The notes: generated from the sequence alone by a model not told the origin. Shown: positions 31,007 through 42,594, counted from the first letter of the stretch. The stretch is DNA of 64,000 bases from Cephalopachus bancanus (GCA_027257055.1 JAPVLO010000133.1:5580001-5644000), one strand, 5' to 3'. Translations and numbers: made by a program.

Positions 31007-33210
31007 GGCCGTAGCAGTGACCACTGCTACATATGCTGTCTTAAATGTGCCCCAGCTTGTCGAATGTCTTCCCTCTCCTTACCTGGGTTCTGCGGGAACT
31101 GTATGTGGGCATATCGAGATTTCTAGAGAGTCAACGAGATTCCATATGGAAGGTTTTGTTCAGGGGTTTGAACGAAATGAACACCAACAGATTTCAGGAA
31201 TGTTTGTAGAAAAAGTGCCCTGAGAAACAGGAGGAATCCTGTTGAAAGGCAAGATGAAGATAGGATTAAGTCAGACATGTGTCTCATCCCACAGAGCAGA
31301 GCTAGGCCAGGGTGTTAATGAGAACGTGCATGGATCAACTCGGAACCCAACACACATCCCCACTGGCGGGGCAAGGGGACAGGGACTGGTGAGTGTCAAG
31401 GGCATGGCCTGCCTGAGCAGGCAACCGGCACCCGGCTTCAGGAGGCATTCCCCTCAGGCATCTGGGGCTCATATCACCAAGAGTAAACACAGATCAGATT
31501 TTTACCCAGAACCTCTCAGTTTGTAAATGTTGGATCCAAGAAGAGGCAGTGAGAATGAGTGGCATGGAGGCCTAACAAAACATACTGCAGAAAAAAATAA
31601 AGGCACACCTGGGGTTCATGCAACCTCCAGGTTTGGAAGACGTGAAGGAAGATTCTGGTTGGCTCTTACCCTACCTGAGCCACCTTCCTTCTATTTGTAG
31701 GTTAAAAACCAGAGGAAGCCATCTCGCCAGGGCTCAAGGAGGACATGCGACAAATTGCAGAAAATTATAGCCGACATTCTGTGGCTACTGATCTTCCCCG
31801 GGTTACACTCTAGGAGAGTCCTGAAAAAATGGTCAGACTTCAAAGATCAAAGTTTCCATGCTGCAGAGGGTACTTCTACACCCGCTTCTCCTGTCTAGCT
31901 CCTCCCACCCTGGCCCCTCCTTGTCAATCACAAGGTGGTTGTCACAAAGTTCAGATTCTGACATTGTCAGCGGCTAACATGCCCTTCGCCCATGGCTCCT
32001 TTCAGTACTCCAACACTCCAGAGCTGTCTCCCTCTGGACTGTTTACAGTTTCCTTCTGGGTGGGACTTTGTTTTCCCTCTCCTTCTTTTGGGGCTGTTGT
32101 TTTTTCTTAAAATAGGAGGTCATTTCAGGCAGAAATGTGTTTTCGCCTCTGCGCTTCCTCTAGGGTTGGGACTGGGGCCCTTTTGGAAAGAAGGAAATTT
32201 CCACTTTGTTTACAAGGAGGGGTTGGTTTTCTTTGGATATCCCATTCATTTACTGGGTAGGGAGTTTTGAAGTTTGCAAGATTATCTAAGGAAATCAGGA
32301 AAGTCATTTTAAAGGCACTTCTTTGGAGTTTTTTTTTTTAATGTTATGCACTCTGTTTTTTTATTCTTTTTCTAACTTGCTCATATTTTTCCAAAGAGCC
32401 TAAGTATCCGACATATCTGTCCCTGTATTCCAGACCTCTGCCTTGTCCTTTCAAGATCTCTTAGCTTTAGTTGTCAATCTGGATGATTTGACCAACATTC
32501 CGAACCAATTCCAGTATGAGTCACAGTTTTATACTTTTGGATGGAAAAGTTATTTTCCCTTCTCTTTAAAATGCAGCCACGACCCTTGCCATTACTGGAA
32601 AAGACTGGCTTGATTTTGTGAAGCTTTCTCTCCCCTGCTTCCTTGTCCTTGAGGGCCACATGCCAAACACCTACCTCATGATGTCAGTGTGCACCCAGGC
32701 AGAGTGGACTGGCACCACTCAGGGTTTATCCTGGACCTCTGGGTGAATACCACCCACTCCCTGCGTGTCACTAAGAAGATAGCACAGTAACTATCTTCCA
32801 AACAGAAGATAGTTAGTTTCCAAATATTCCAAAGCCAAACAGAATAAAACCCCTTAAGGTAAATCTTGTGCTGACTTTAGTAGGTTTGATGCCAAAGAAA
32901 TATTAAATTTAGAACAATTTATTCAAAGCTACTGTTCACATGTGATTTATTTAAAGGACTACGTTTACTAACACATCATACTCAAAAACCTCAGTTAAAT
33001 GGAATCAAGGAATCAGATCTCTGACTTAGATTGTTCTGCACCATTCCATTCCATCAATGTTATGGTTCATCCTACCCCTGAGATGAAAGGTAAATAGTGG
33101 TGGGTGGTAAGAAGGACTGGTGTCAATAAATATGTGACCAGAGCAGCTTACGATGGTAAGCAGGTTCTGGATGTGCAGCCAGGCAGGGGCAGGGGTCCTC
33201 AGCTCCATGG
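31007..33210. other. Unassigned low-repeat region
   Basis: No repeat family or gene recognised in 2.2 kb. Around 32030-32220 there are two FOX-type TGTTTAC cores, a GGAAATTTCC palindrome at 32196-32205 and a pyrimidine-rich stretch. Confidence 0.45.
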
Positions 33211-33211
33211 G

Positions 33212-33345
33212 TACCAGCTGAGTGGCCTCAGGGAAGTTGCTTACTAGGCCTATTCTTCAATTATCAATAAAGATAATAACAGTGCCTGCTTATTAGAGGT
33301 GTTGTGAATTAGTACATTAAAATATAGTAAGTGTTCATGGCAAAC
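33212..33345 (+). mobile_element. MIR SINE fragment
   Basis: GGCCTCAGGGAAGTTGCTTACTAGGCC, AAAGATAATAACAGTGCCTGCTTATTAGAGGTGTTGTGAATTAG follow the sense MIR core. Confidence 0.75.
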
Positions 33346-33371
33346 ACCAGCCATCAGTCCAACCTTTCCAG

Positions 33372-33585
33372 AGCTCTTATATTATATGTTAGGTACTGCT
33401 TTTGCTAGAATGACTTTATGAAGCAGGTGTCATTAGTATTGTTTTCATTTTGCCAGTGAGGAAATTAGGGACTCAGAGAAGTTAAGAACTTGTCCAGGGT
33501 CACAGAGTTCAGTAAGTAAACCAAGATTTCAGCCCAAGTGAACTGGCACAGAGCACCCTGAGCTCTTAACCACTATGTGGCTTCC
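33372..33585 (-). mobile_element. MIR SINE, antisense
   Basis: CATTTTGCCAGTGAGGAAATTAGGGACTCAGAGAAGTTAAG, CTTGTCCAGGGTCACAGAG and AGCTCTTAACCACTATG are near-consensus antisense MIR. Confidence 0.9.
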
Positions 33586-33874
33586 AACACCCTTTTCATG
33601 TATGATGAGTCTTTACTATGCAGAGGCTGTCCTAGGCCATGTTACCTTTAACTTGACTTCCCATGTTGCCTGTGATGGCATGTACAGTGTTGTTTGCTGA
33701 GCAGCAATATTCTCAAAAAGCCAGTTCTGTTCTCCATAAAACAATCACACACACAACACACAACACATACAGTGCTGGTTACCCTTACTGGGCTCAAACC
33801 CTACATCAGAGGAGTAACTGGTGTATTTAGCATGTGTTTTCTACAGTATAAAAAGGGAAAGGGGTTTCTAATTC
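33586..33874. other. Unassigned sequence
   Basis: Nothing recognised. Confidence 0.5.
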
Positions 33875-34006
33875 ATTTTTTTAATTAGTAGAGATGAGTT
33901 CTCACCACATTGCCCAGGCTGGTCTTGAACTCTAGGGCTCAAGCAATTCTCTTGCCTCAGCCTCCCAGGGTTGGGATTGTAGGTGTGAGCCACCATGCCC
34001 AACCCA
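33875..34006 (-). mobile_element. Alu left-arm monomer (FLAM-like)
   Basis: TAGTAGAGATGAGTTCTCACCACATTGCCCAGGCTGG...CAGCCTCCCAGGGTTGGGATTGTAGGTGTGAGCCACC is a single antisense left arm. Confidence 0.88.
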
Positions 34007-34439
34007 GATTTGCTTTTTAATTAGCCAAGAATCTGTTGCTTAAAACCTCTCATTCCTCCTAGCACTCTGGTTGACTGAGATTTTTCTGGACAATGAAATA
34101 AATACATATGGTAGAAACTACAGGCAAATAGCTTCCATTCCAAAGGGTACAGACTGCTCTCATTTATCTCATTTCTAGAGAAGCCCCAGTTTGAGAATAA
34201 ACTATTGATGAGATTCCAAGGAACATTTTAATTGTACTGAGAAATGAAGCATGAAGAATTGGAAGGCATAGAAGGATACAAACCAAAGGTGGAAATATAA
34301 AAGGATGCCGGAAGTTTGTCACAGTGATCTAGTCTAAGAACCAGGAGGTTAAACATCACAGGGTGTGTGTGCAAATCTATTACAATATGCTGTGCGCCCA
34401 CACAACTTGTATTTTACATTTTACGTAGTCACACCTGAC
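34007..34439. other. Unassigned sequence
   Basis: Nothing recognised. Confidence 0.5.
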
Positions 34440-34560
34440 CTCACTTGATTTGCACAGGAGCATGAGGCCAGGTAGGCAGTAGAAATAGCCTACCTGAACT
34501 CTGAAAGCCGATGACTTGGCCTAGGTCATACAGCTGCTCATCCACAGGACAAGACATCAT
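34440..34560 (-). mobile_element. Possible MIR fragment
   Basis: GATGACTTGGCCTAGGTCATACAGCTGC resembles antisense MIR GTGACTTGCCCAAGGTCACACAGCTA; the remainder is poor. Confidence 0.4.
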
Positions 34561-34899
34561 TTCCTGTGGTTTCCACCAAGTCACAGCTCCCACAAGCACC
34601 TTTGCTGAGCCCCGCTTGACAGGTTTTTATGCCAGGATGTCCTTTCTCCAGCTTTGGGACCCAGGAATGGTTTTTGTAGGAACCAGCCCAGAGCAAGAGG
34701 TAGTGATGCAGAATGTCCCCTCCCTAGCCCCTTGGAAGGCCTGGGCAGAGTCGGGGGAGGTCCCTGGCAGAAAAGGGGAATGGTGAAGAGCCAATGTCCC
34801 TCCAGCCACAGCTTGCTGTGTTCACGCCATGTTTATTTTATACTAACACTATCAGCTCTCAAGATCAGTTGCAAATGACTCTGGCCCCACTGTTCACGG

Positions 34900-35100
34900 C
34901 CTCTTTTTGCCTCATTTCCTTGTTGGTAGAATGGGGTCAATAATTGTCCTGATTTTGTAGGGTTGAACAAAAGAGCTGTGGAAAAGCCCAGCATTTAAGA
35001 GCATACAGGGCAAGTGGTTACGGAGCACCAGCTGTTATCACTATTGTTTTACGCATGACTGTGAGGGACAGGGCCAGGATTTGAACCCAGCTAGCCCAAC
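34900..35100. mobile_element. MIR-like fragments
   Basis: TTTGCCTCATTTCCTTGTTGGTAGAATGGGGTCAATAATTGTCC (sense MIR core), and at 35068-35095 GGCCAGGATTTGAACCCAGCTAG (antisense MIR). Two partly overlapping old copies seem likely. Confidence 0.5.
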
Positions 35101-35229
35101 TCTTTCTTTTTTTTTTCTTTTTCTTTCTTTCTCTTTCTTTCTTTCTTCCTTCCTTCCTTCCTTCCTTCCTTCCTTCCTTCCTTCCTTCCTTCCTTCCTTC
35201 CTTCCTTCCTTCCTTCCTTCTTTCTTTTT
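35101..35229 (+). repeat. (TTCC)n/(CTTT)n polypyrimidine tract
   Basis: About 130 bases of pure C/T: an impure TTTC part, then about 19 TTCC units. Mirror symmetry makes triplex (H-DNA) formation possible. It sits at the poly-T side of the next antisense Alu, so it probably arose from that Alu tail. Confidence 0.97.
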
Positions 35230-35516
35230 TCAACAGTGTCTCACTATGTTACCTGGGCTGGAGTATAGTGGCATGATCACAGCTCCCTAAAACCTCATCC
35301 TCCTGGGCTCAAACAGTCTTCCCCCCTCAGTCTCCGAGTAGTTGGGACTACATGCAAGCACCACCACATCTGGCTAAATTTTTTTATTTTTATTTTTTGT
35401 AGAGATGAGGTCTCACTATGTTGCCAAGGCTGGTCTCAAGCTCCTGGACTCCATCAATTCTCCCACCTCAGCCTCCCCAAGTGCTGGGATAACAGGCGTG
35501 AGCCACCACACCCGGC
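35230..35516 (-). mobile_element. AluJ SINE
   Basis: Antisense full-length Alu: TGTCTCACTATGTTACCTGGGCTGGAGTATAGTGGCATGATC through GCGTGAGCCACCACACCCGGC. AluJ-type. Confidence 0.93.
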
Positions 35517-35554
35517 AGAGACCCGTTTCTTATCCACAGTTTTCTGCTGTCTGC

Positions 35555-35894
35555 ATCCTCACTGTGTCCACGTGTCTGGAGTATGCTTCCCCTAGCTATC
35601 CATCTGCAAGGTTCCCCGACTCTCTCCACTCAGGCCTCTGCTCAGTGTCACTTCCTCTGAATGACTTTCCTGGCTGCCTGATCTAAAACAGTGCTCCTTT
35701 GACTCTCTGTCCCTTGAAGCTGCTTCATCATTTTCACAGCTCTCTTGTCACCTGGTACAACATTAGATATTTCATGATTATGCATGATTGCTTTCTCTAC
35801 CCCCAGAAAGCAAGCTCCGTGAAGGCAGGCGCTTGGTCTGGCTCATGTCAGAAGCTTTTCCTACCTGGGATGCATTCAACAGTTTGTTGCATGA

Positions 35895-35897
<3 letters not shown>
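35555..35897 (+). mobile_element. L2 LINE 3' end
   Basis: CTCAGGCCTCTGCTCAGTGTCACTTCCTC, TGACTTTCCTGGCTGCC, AAAGCAAGCTCCGTGAAGGCAGGCGC and TGGGATGCATTCAACAGTTTGTTGCATGAAT are sense L2 3' UTR. Confidence 0.88.

Positions 35898-35946
<49 letters not shown>
35898..35946 (+). repeat. (TG)n microsatellite
   Basis: About 24 pure TG units at the end of the L2 fragment. Confidence 0.97.
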
Positions 35947-35949
<3 letters not shown>

Positions 35950-35964
35950 ATTAAAATATTCATA

Positions 35965-36058
35965 GAGCAACTAATATCAAACCATTATCAACAGGGGAAC
36001 TAAAATACGGATAAGATCTAGTTCCTACTCTTAAGGGATTGACATCTTAGCTGGTAAC
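35965..36058 (-). mobile_element. Possible L2 fragment, antisense
   Basis: GATAAGATCTAGTTCCTACTCTTAAGGGATTGACATCTTAGCTGG resembles antisense L2 around the GTCCCTGCCCTCAAGGAGCTCACAGTC block. Confidence 0.4.
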
Positions 36059-37144
36059 AGGCTGTTGATGGGTCTTTTGAAACCCACCCAACCACCATGG
36101 CAGGCAGTGTATGCCAAGGTTGAATGAGTGGCACTAGCCCTATGGGCACTCACACCATTGAATCTTCTTGTTAAGGTGTGACTTCTCCCTGAGTCAGTCT
36201 GACAGTCTATTCTTCCCCAAAGAAATACTCTAGAAGCAAATACCAAGTCAAATGAGAGGATTTCATAAAGTCATTTGAAGAGAGTCTAAATGCTCAAACC
36301 CCACTCTTTCCATCTTAGCTCATCCCATTTTGGGGGGGTGACTTTCTCCAGAGGACTGTGGAGGCAGCATTTCTTCAGTATTATCTACTCCTGAAAGTCA
36401 ACTGGGGAAGTAGATATTTTACAATTGCTAAAGCTCTTGGGAGTATGAAAAGCAAAACAGGCACTTGGCCCCATTCAGCCCGACTCCTGCGCTGTATCTC
36501 CATGGGAGTCATTAATCAATTTCATTAAGTTATAACTATTGGCCAAGCTAAGAAAACACATCCCAAATGGTCGTACGCGTTGCTCCTGGTACCGTGTGGC
36601 TTTCTGAAGGCTCCGGTCTTCTTGAGACTGGCAGGTCTGCAAAATGTGTGATGGATTATCTGGAGGGAGGACATGCCAGGCGTGAGGCCATGAGAGAACA
36701 CTGCCTGAGTCTGCCGCGTGTATGCCTAGCTACTTCCACCCCTGGATAAAGCAACGCAGAGCTGCCTGGTATGACAAGATCGAAGCAAAACAAACCATTT
36801 ACAACATGGTTTCCTGCTGAGCCGTGCTCCAAGCCGTCCTGTGGCGGATGGTCATTAGCTAACACACAACAGACCCTGGTCTCTTGAATGGCAAATCCTT
36901 TTATATGACAGATGACATCGTATGTGTATTGATGAATGGTGACCACAGGAAAATGGCGTGGTCTGATGGAAACAGTAGTGGCTACAGCCAGGGAAGACTA
37001 CGCTGGACTTCATCAGAGAAGTGCGCCCTGATCTGGGATGATGGGCCACACAGATCAATGGCCACTGGGACAGGCAAGTCCACGCTCAGAAAACAGGCCA
37101 CAGAAGGCCCTGTGTGACTTATCTAAAGCACAACCCCATTGAAC
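36059..37144. other. Unassigned low-repeat sequence
   Basis: No repeat or gene recognised. The 36480-36600 part has homeodomain-like motifs (GTCATTAATCAATTTCATTAAG) next to TTGGCCAAG, a weak regulatory-element candidate. Confidence 0.4.
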
Positions 37145-37240
37145 ATAAAGTATCAAGTGTCTGGTCTATGCAACTCTGTGGGTTAGAGGTTAAAGAAATA
37201 AATACGCAAAAGACACATTCTTGCTGTTAGGGAGGAGGGA
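37145..37240 (-). mobile_element. Possible L2 fragment, antisense
   Basis: GTGTCTGGTCTATGCAACTCTGTGGGTTAGAGG...AAATACGCAAAAGACACATTCTTGCTGTTAGGGAGG follows the antisense L2 end loosely. Confidence 0.35.
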
Positions 37241-37249
37241 AGTGCTAAC

Positions 37250-37442
37250 TTAAACGTGGCCTCATTTAATGCAATACTCCTAAGAATCCAGTGGGATCCA
37301 CAGAGCAGGTTCTAGAAGCCCCATTTTACAGATCAGGAAGCTATGGCTTGACATGGTAAGTGATGTGCTCAAGTCATTATCTGAGGGAGCTCTGGAGCTG
37401 GAAATTGGCCCAAAATTGTCAGTTCTCACCAGCATCCAGCTC
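37250..37442 (-). mobile_element. MIR SINE, antisense
   Basis: CTCATTTAATGCAATACTCCTAAGAATCCAGTGGG, CCCCATTTTACAGATCAGGAAGCTATGGCTTGAC and GGAGCTGGAAATTGG are antisense MIR landmarks. Confidence 0.75.
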
Positions 37443-38550
37443 CATTTTCAGATGATGGAAATAAACAAAGCCTTCCTTCAAAGACTGAAGTTCTTAAGGT
37501 AGATTAGAGTGACTGACATCTCTAAACCTGTAATCATTTCAGTATGTCATCGCAGCATTATCTGACTTTCTGCAATGAAACCTTGACATGAACGCATTAC
37601 CAAAGGAGCCAGATGGTCTCAGAACAGAAGCTCTGCTCTCATCCACAGAACCACACAGGACTCCAGGATGACAGGCTGAATCTGATGTCCCCAGGAAGAT
37701 CAGATAGGTTTTACATCCTGGTTTTGCTCAGGATTGGACCCTAGATAGGATCTGTACATTCACCGTCTGCGATTGACAGTAGGGACTCCCTTCACCTGCT
37801 TCACCCTGGCTCCTCTCAGTGCACTTTGGCTACATTTTACATTCAAATGCCATTTCCTGACATTCTTCACCATCAGAAGGCATGGTGCCTTCCTCATTAT
37901 GGTCATATAGAGCTTTTATCCCTAAGAACATGTCATCCTGTCTGCCCTATATTGTCCTGTTCATGTATGTGATTATATCACCTCCTGAGCCAGTCATCTG
38001 GAATCAAATATTATCTCTTGATTCACCAGCACAAAGACTCAATTTCAACAAGCCACCCATTGGTTGGGAAAAAAAAAAATGACTGTTTTCCTGATGTCCA
38101 CTCCCGCCTCTGTCTTCTTCAGAGGACTTCTGGGGAACTTCATTTGTGTCTTGTCTATTGGTCCCTTTTTACCAGTTCTCTTTTTTGGGGGATGGGGGTT
38201 CTCTGGCTCCATAAAATTTCTGTTTCTTGAGCCCATCTTGAGGGAAACTTCATGAATTTCAACTCAGTCGACAATGTTATTGGTGATCCAAGCCAGGATC
38301 ATCGGGATGAAGAAAAATCGCTGCTTGCTATTTGAAGGAGAAGGATTTTTCTTCTCCCCAAGGCCTCGAAATGCCCAGTGAGCAGAGGTTTTTGATTTAC
38401 CTTAGACCTGAATCTTTGGATCCACTGGCAAATCAGGGCTAAAAATAAATGCTTAAAATAAGCAAATATTGTTTATTAGAGAAAGTATTATTTATTTTTT
38501 AAAAAGAGTCACACTTCTTCCAATGATCCACTAGCAAATTTGGAACCCTG
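37443..38550. other. Unassigned sequence
   Basis: Mostly unrecognised; 37790-38000 may be diverged L2. A perfect MEF2-type site, CTAAAAATAA, lies at 38439-38448 without supporting context. Confidence 0.4.
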
Positions 38551-38554
38551 GTGA

Positions 38555-38755
38555 ACCACATCTTAAAGTGAGCAATGAGAGGTGGGCAAGATCACAGATC
38601 ATGAAATTCAATCGCCTCATTTTATAGCTGAAAATGGAAACCCCACATGGCCATGTCATTTGCTCAAACTCCCCCAGCTCCTCAGTGCAGAACTCAGAAT
38701 GTGTCCTGTGTGCTGGTCCTCTAAGGTCACTTGTTTTAACCTCACCATCCAAAAC
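38555..38755 (-). mobile_element. MIR-like fragment, antisense
   Basis: CGCCTCATTTTATAGCTGAAAATGGAAACC, CATTTGCTCAAACTCCCCCAGCTCCTCAGTGCAGAACTCAG resemble the antisense MIR order. Confidence 0.5.
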
Positions 38756-38807
38756 TACCTCTCATGAGGAAAATAAGCCAGACTGGTATTTTAGTTCCTG
38801 TTTTTAT

Positions 38808-39099
38808 TTTTCACTTTTTTTTTTTTTAGTTGGAGTTTCACTCCGTTGCCCAGACTGGAGGGCAGTGACACACTCACGGCCACCCCAGCATCAACCAGCT
38901 GGGCTCTAGCAATCTTCTGCCTCAGCCTTCCAAGTAGCTGGAACTACAGGTGTGTGCTACCATGCCCGGCTAATTTTTTATTTAATGTAAAGACGAAGTC
39001 AAGTTGTCTGGGCTGGTCTCAAGCCTGCGGGCTCAGGCAATCCACTTGCCTTGGCCTCCCAAAATGCTGGGATTACTGGCTGAACCACCGAGCCCAGCC
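38808..39099 (-). mobile_element. Offshoot Alu, intermediate type
   Basis: Full-length antisense copy flanked by CCTGTTTTTAT at 38797-38807 and 39100-39110. Its reverse complement has CCGCAGGCTTGAGACCAGCC (four of five T-arm pairs), GGTTCAGCCAGTAATCCC and a partial right-arm hairpin. Confidence 0.93.
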
Positions 39100-39110
39100 C
39101 CTGTTTTTAT

Positions 39111-39644
39111 GATACTGGTTTGACTCCTTGGATCCTTGTCCTACTCAAGTACCAGGCCACTCCGAACTAAGAGTGGCAGTCCCTGTGGGTCCAAGAGGTC
39201 CCCATAAAGAGAGAGGGCTCCTGTCCCACCCCATGGGCAGCACCACCTTCCCTATGTAGACGAGCAGGAGATTCTCACTTCACACCCAGCCATCCTGTAG
39301 TTTTTGACAGTGGGCAGAGCTGAGAGGGCCTGACCAGGCTTGTGTTGGTCAGGTAGAGGGTAAGGTGCCCCCTGTGGGCCAAGTAGGACTGCACTCCCTC
39401 CAGCATACTCTGTTAAGAATCCAATGATTAGATTGGACTACTTTGTGGTTGAGTGTCTTGTCAACCACATTTTTTCCCTAGTCATATCTTCTTCTTTTTT
39501 TTTTTTTTTTTTTTGCTTCTCATATTAATTTGTCTTGAGATGTGATCATTCTGTGGGCAATTACTTGAATTTGAAAGAAAAAAACACAAGAAACTATATG
39601 TTTAAAAGAGGATACATTTATCAAATCCAACTTATCAGAGAAAG
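39111..39644. other. Unassigned sequence
   Basis: Nothing recognised apart from a 20-base T run at about 39495-39514. Confidence 0.5.
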
Positions 39645-39805
39645 CTGTAATGGAAAGAGCCCTAGATGTGAAGTTAGAAGACTAGAGTTCAAATATGGTC
39701 TCACACCTGCCGACTTTTGTCAATGACTGAACTTCTGTGAGGCTCAGTGTGTTCTTCTGTGAAACTGAGATGAGCACCAACAGCACAGAGTGAGGCATCA
39801 ATAGA
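39645..39805 (+). mobile_element. MIR SINE
   Basis: TAATGGAAAGAGCCCTAGATG, AGACTAGAGTTCAAATATGG and CTTCTGTGAGGCTCAGTGTGTTCTTCTGTGAAACTGAGATGA follow the sense MIR 5' half and core. Confidence 0.75.
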
Positions 39806-40009
39806 TGAGTCCAGTGTGGTGCTTCTCGTGGTACATAGGATGTCCCTCCGTAATGACTGATCTGAACCCAGAGGGATGTCAGGGCCATCACACGAGTTTT
39901 GTTTACCAGAGTTTCCTTCCCTCTTGCTCTGGTTCCTCTCTTCGTACACCATCAGCTCTTCATAGTGCGTTATCGGAATGCCAAACTGATTTTAAAAATC
40001 AAATTTAAG

Positions 40010-40296
40010 CCTAGGCACAGTGGCTCATGCCTGTAATCCCAGCATCTTGGCAGGTCAATGCAGGAGGATCATTTGAATCCAGGAGTTCAAGACCAGCCTA
40101 GGCAACACAACAAGACCCCATCTCTACAAAAATATTAAAAATAAGTCAGGCATGGTGGGGCACACCCGTAGTCCCAGCTACTCAGGAGGCTTAAGGTGAG
40201 GAGTATCATCTGAGCCCAGGAGGTTGAGGCTGCAGTGAGCCATGATTGTGCCACTGCATTCCAACCTGGGTGACAGAGTGAGATTCCGACTCAAAA
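40010..40296 (+). mobile_element. AluJ SINE with 21-base target duplication
   Basis: Full-length AluJ-type copy. ATTTTAAAAATCAAATTTAAG occurs exactly at 39989-40009 and again at 40392-40412, beyond a 95-base TA-rich tail. Ancient-looking body but intact duplication. Confidence 0.95.
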
Positions 40297-40391
40297 AAAT
40301 ATATATATATATGTGTGTATATATATATATATTTCTATATATATATTTCTATATATATTTCTATATTTATATTTCTATATATATCAAATTA
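40297..40391 (+). repeat. (TA)n/(TATATTTC)n tail of the Alu
   Basis: The A-tail has become TATATATGTGTGTATATA followed by several TATATATTTC-like units, all inside the target-site duplication. Confidence 0.95.
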
Positions 40392-40412
40392 ATTTTAAAA
40401 ATCAAATTTAAG

Positions 40413-41055
40413 TGAAAGATAGTATGATGCATGTTATGACACGACTTATTGCATATGCTCATTTTAAAAGCTTAGTGAGGTATTTATTCAAGGTAAATAG
40501 AGTAAATACTTGCTCAGTTCAGGCAACATTGCACTTAGGGGCAATAGAACTCTGGACATCGTCCGGGGAAAACAGTAAACAGCAGGAATCCTAAAGTAGT
40601 CACAGGAACTAGAACATGAAAACCCTGTCCTGATACTGAAACTTACAGAGGTCCTGGATTTTTTTTTTTTTTTTTTTTTATGGAGATCAAAATGACAGTC
40701 TGAACAACCAATTTTTTAGCTGGAAAAAAAGCAAAGTTTTTAAATACAATTAAAACAGTATTAAAATTTGTAAATGATCTCAAGCACTTGACCATAATCC
40801 ACATATTTTCTAACGCCGTTTCACCTTCCACTTGTACATCGATTTCAGATCATGTGCAGTCTTACTTTGAATTCCATTCATCCTTCCTTGCATTGTATTG
40901 TAAACATTTCCACTTACGTAAATGGCTGCCCAACAGCATACTCACACTGCTGAGTGTTTAACTCACTCTTCGTCTAGCCCTGGACATGTATTTGAAAGTT
41001 GAATTAAATTTGGTGACTAAGAGTTTTTGAAATAGCACCTCCAGTTTTCACTTGC
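40413..41055. other. Unassigned, with antisense poly-A-like T run
   Basis: A pure 21-T run at 40659-40679 is followed by unique-looking sequence to about 40850. Read on the minus strand it could be a retrocopied 3' UTR ending in poly-A, but I cannot name a source, and no clear AATAAA or target duplication is seen. Confidence 0.3.
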
Positions 41056-41190
41056 ATCAGCTGGGTGTGGTGGCTCACACTTATAATCCCAGCACTTTCA
41101 TAGGCAAGAGGATCCCTTGAGGCCAAGCATTTGAGACCAGTCTGGGCAACATAACGAAACCCTATCTCTACATTAAAAAAAAATTTTTTT
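41056..41190 (+). mobile_element. Alu left-arm monomer
   Basis: CTGGGTGTGGTGGCTCACAC, TAATCCCAGCACTTTCA, GAGACCAGTCTGGGCAACATAACG and CTCTACATTAAAAAA form a single left arm ending in an A-rich tail. Confidence 0.9.
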
Positions 41191-41200
41191 AAGAATTTCC

Positions 41201-41486
41201 AGCCAGGCTTGGTGGCTCAGCCTGTAATCCCGTGCTTTGGGAGGCTGAGGTGAGTGGATTGCCTGAGCCCGTGGGTTCATGACCCGCCTGGGCAACTTGG
41301 CAAGACCTCATCTCTACAATAAATCAAAAAATTAGCCAGGCGTGGTAGCATGCACCTGTAGTTTCAGCTACTTGGAAGGCTGAGGCAGAAGGACCACCAG
41401 AGCCTAGCAGGTCGAGGCTGCGGTGACCGGGAGCGGCCACTGCACTCCAGTCTGGGTGATAGAGTGAGACTCCAACTCAAAAAAAA
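41201..41486 (+). mobile_element. Offshoot Alu, derived type
   Basis: Full length, flanked by AAGAATTTCC at 41191-41200 and 41487-41496. It carries the A-box-region TGGCTCAGCCTG (41213-41224), the T-arm GTGGGTTCATGACCCGC (41271-41287, one wobble pair), ACAATAAATCAAAAAATTAG and the right-arm stem near 41420-41443. Confidence 0.95.
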
Positions 41487-41496
41487 AAGAATTTCC

Positions 41497-42594
41497 TTGC
41501 AGCCCCAATTCCCCCTGGCCAATTCAGGTATGCAGGGCACAGCAGGCTCTTCTCCCCAGAGAGGGACAGGAGCCCTGAAAATCGTTCTTGTGGGGGAGGG
41601 GACAACATGGAGCCAGGAGGCACAGAGACAAACCAAAAATCCAACCATGAGCTTTGCCTTTGATTGTTGGACTGAATGACTATTTGGTTCCCTGGTGTGG
41701 ATTTAGTTCAGCAGCCACTTATTCCAATTCTGTATTCCCTTTGGCCAGGTAGATCATAGCCTAAAAATATGTGCAGGAAAAAATCTGGACTTATTTTCAT
41801 GTGTGCCTATCTGCATGTGTCCATATACTGTCTTGTTATAAAAAGAATTTAAAGCAACTCACCTTGGGGATTTTTCTGGAAAACTTCAGGTCTTTAGCAA
41901 TGCAGATTTTTTCCTGTTCTTTTTTTTTTCTTATTCATGTCTCTTCTGGCAGAAATCCTAGAGCATTTCTATCAGTTCTAGAAGTTACCTCATATCTTCT
42001 AGAGCCTTACCTCATGTTATAGGTCTATAGTATTTTAATTCCTATTTGTTCTACTCTGTGTAGAAATCACTTTGACACAGTTTCATATCAGCACCGAGGG
42101 TTATTACAGACAGTCTAACATATGTTTTCAATGTATCTCTTGTTTAATTACAACCTGGATAGAGTATTTATTATTTGTTCAACCCTGTGAGGTCACAGAC
42201 CAGTCTTTCTTGGTTTATATCCGTATTAATTGGCCATGAAGCATTGGGTTCAACTCTGAAAATGCTGGATGGTGAGGATTTCTGAGTGCAGGGCTTGACG
42301 ATAGCCTGCAGCGGGCTGGCATCTAGAACACTGACAGTGCGGAACAGGGAACAGGACCGGGGTGGTCTGTTGTTCCCTACAGTGTGAAGTCATCCTGTCA
42401 CAATGTTTGCTCAATAACCACATGCATTTGCCTGGGTTTTTTTTTTTAATGTGTGCGTGCTTGTTTAATATTTACTATGCTGTCTTTTGTACTGTGGCGG
42501 GGAGGTGTTTTGGAGTTGGGAGGAGAAGGATTAGGTCCCTGGGAAACACAGATCTGTGCTCTTGTATGGACTCTAGATTTGGCAAACTGTTTGC
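41497..42594. other. Unassigned sequence
   Basis: No repeat or gene recognised in about 1.1 kb. Confidence 0.5.
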
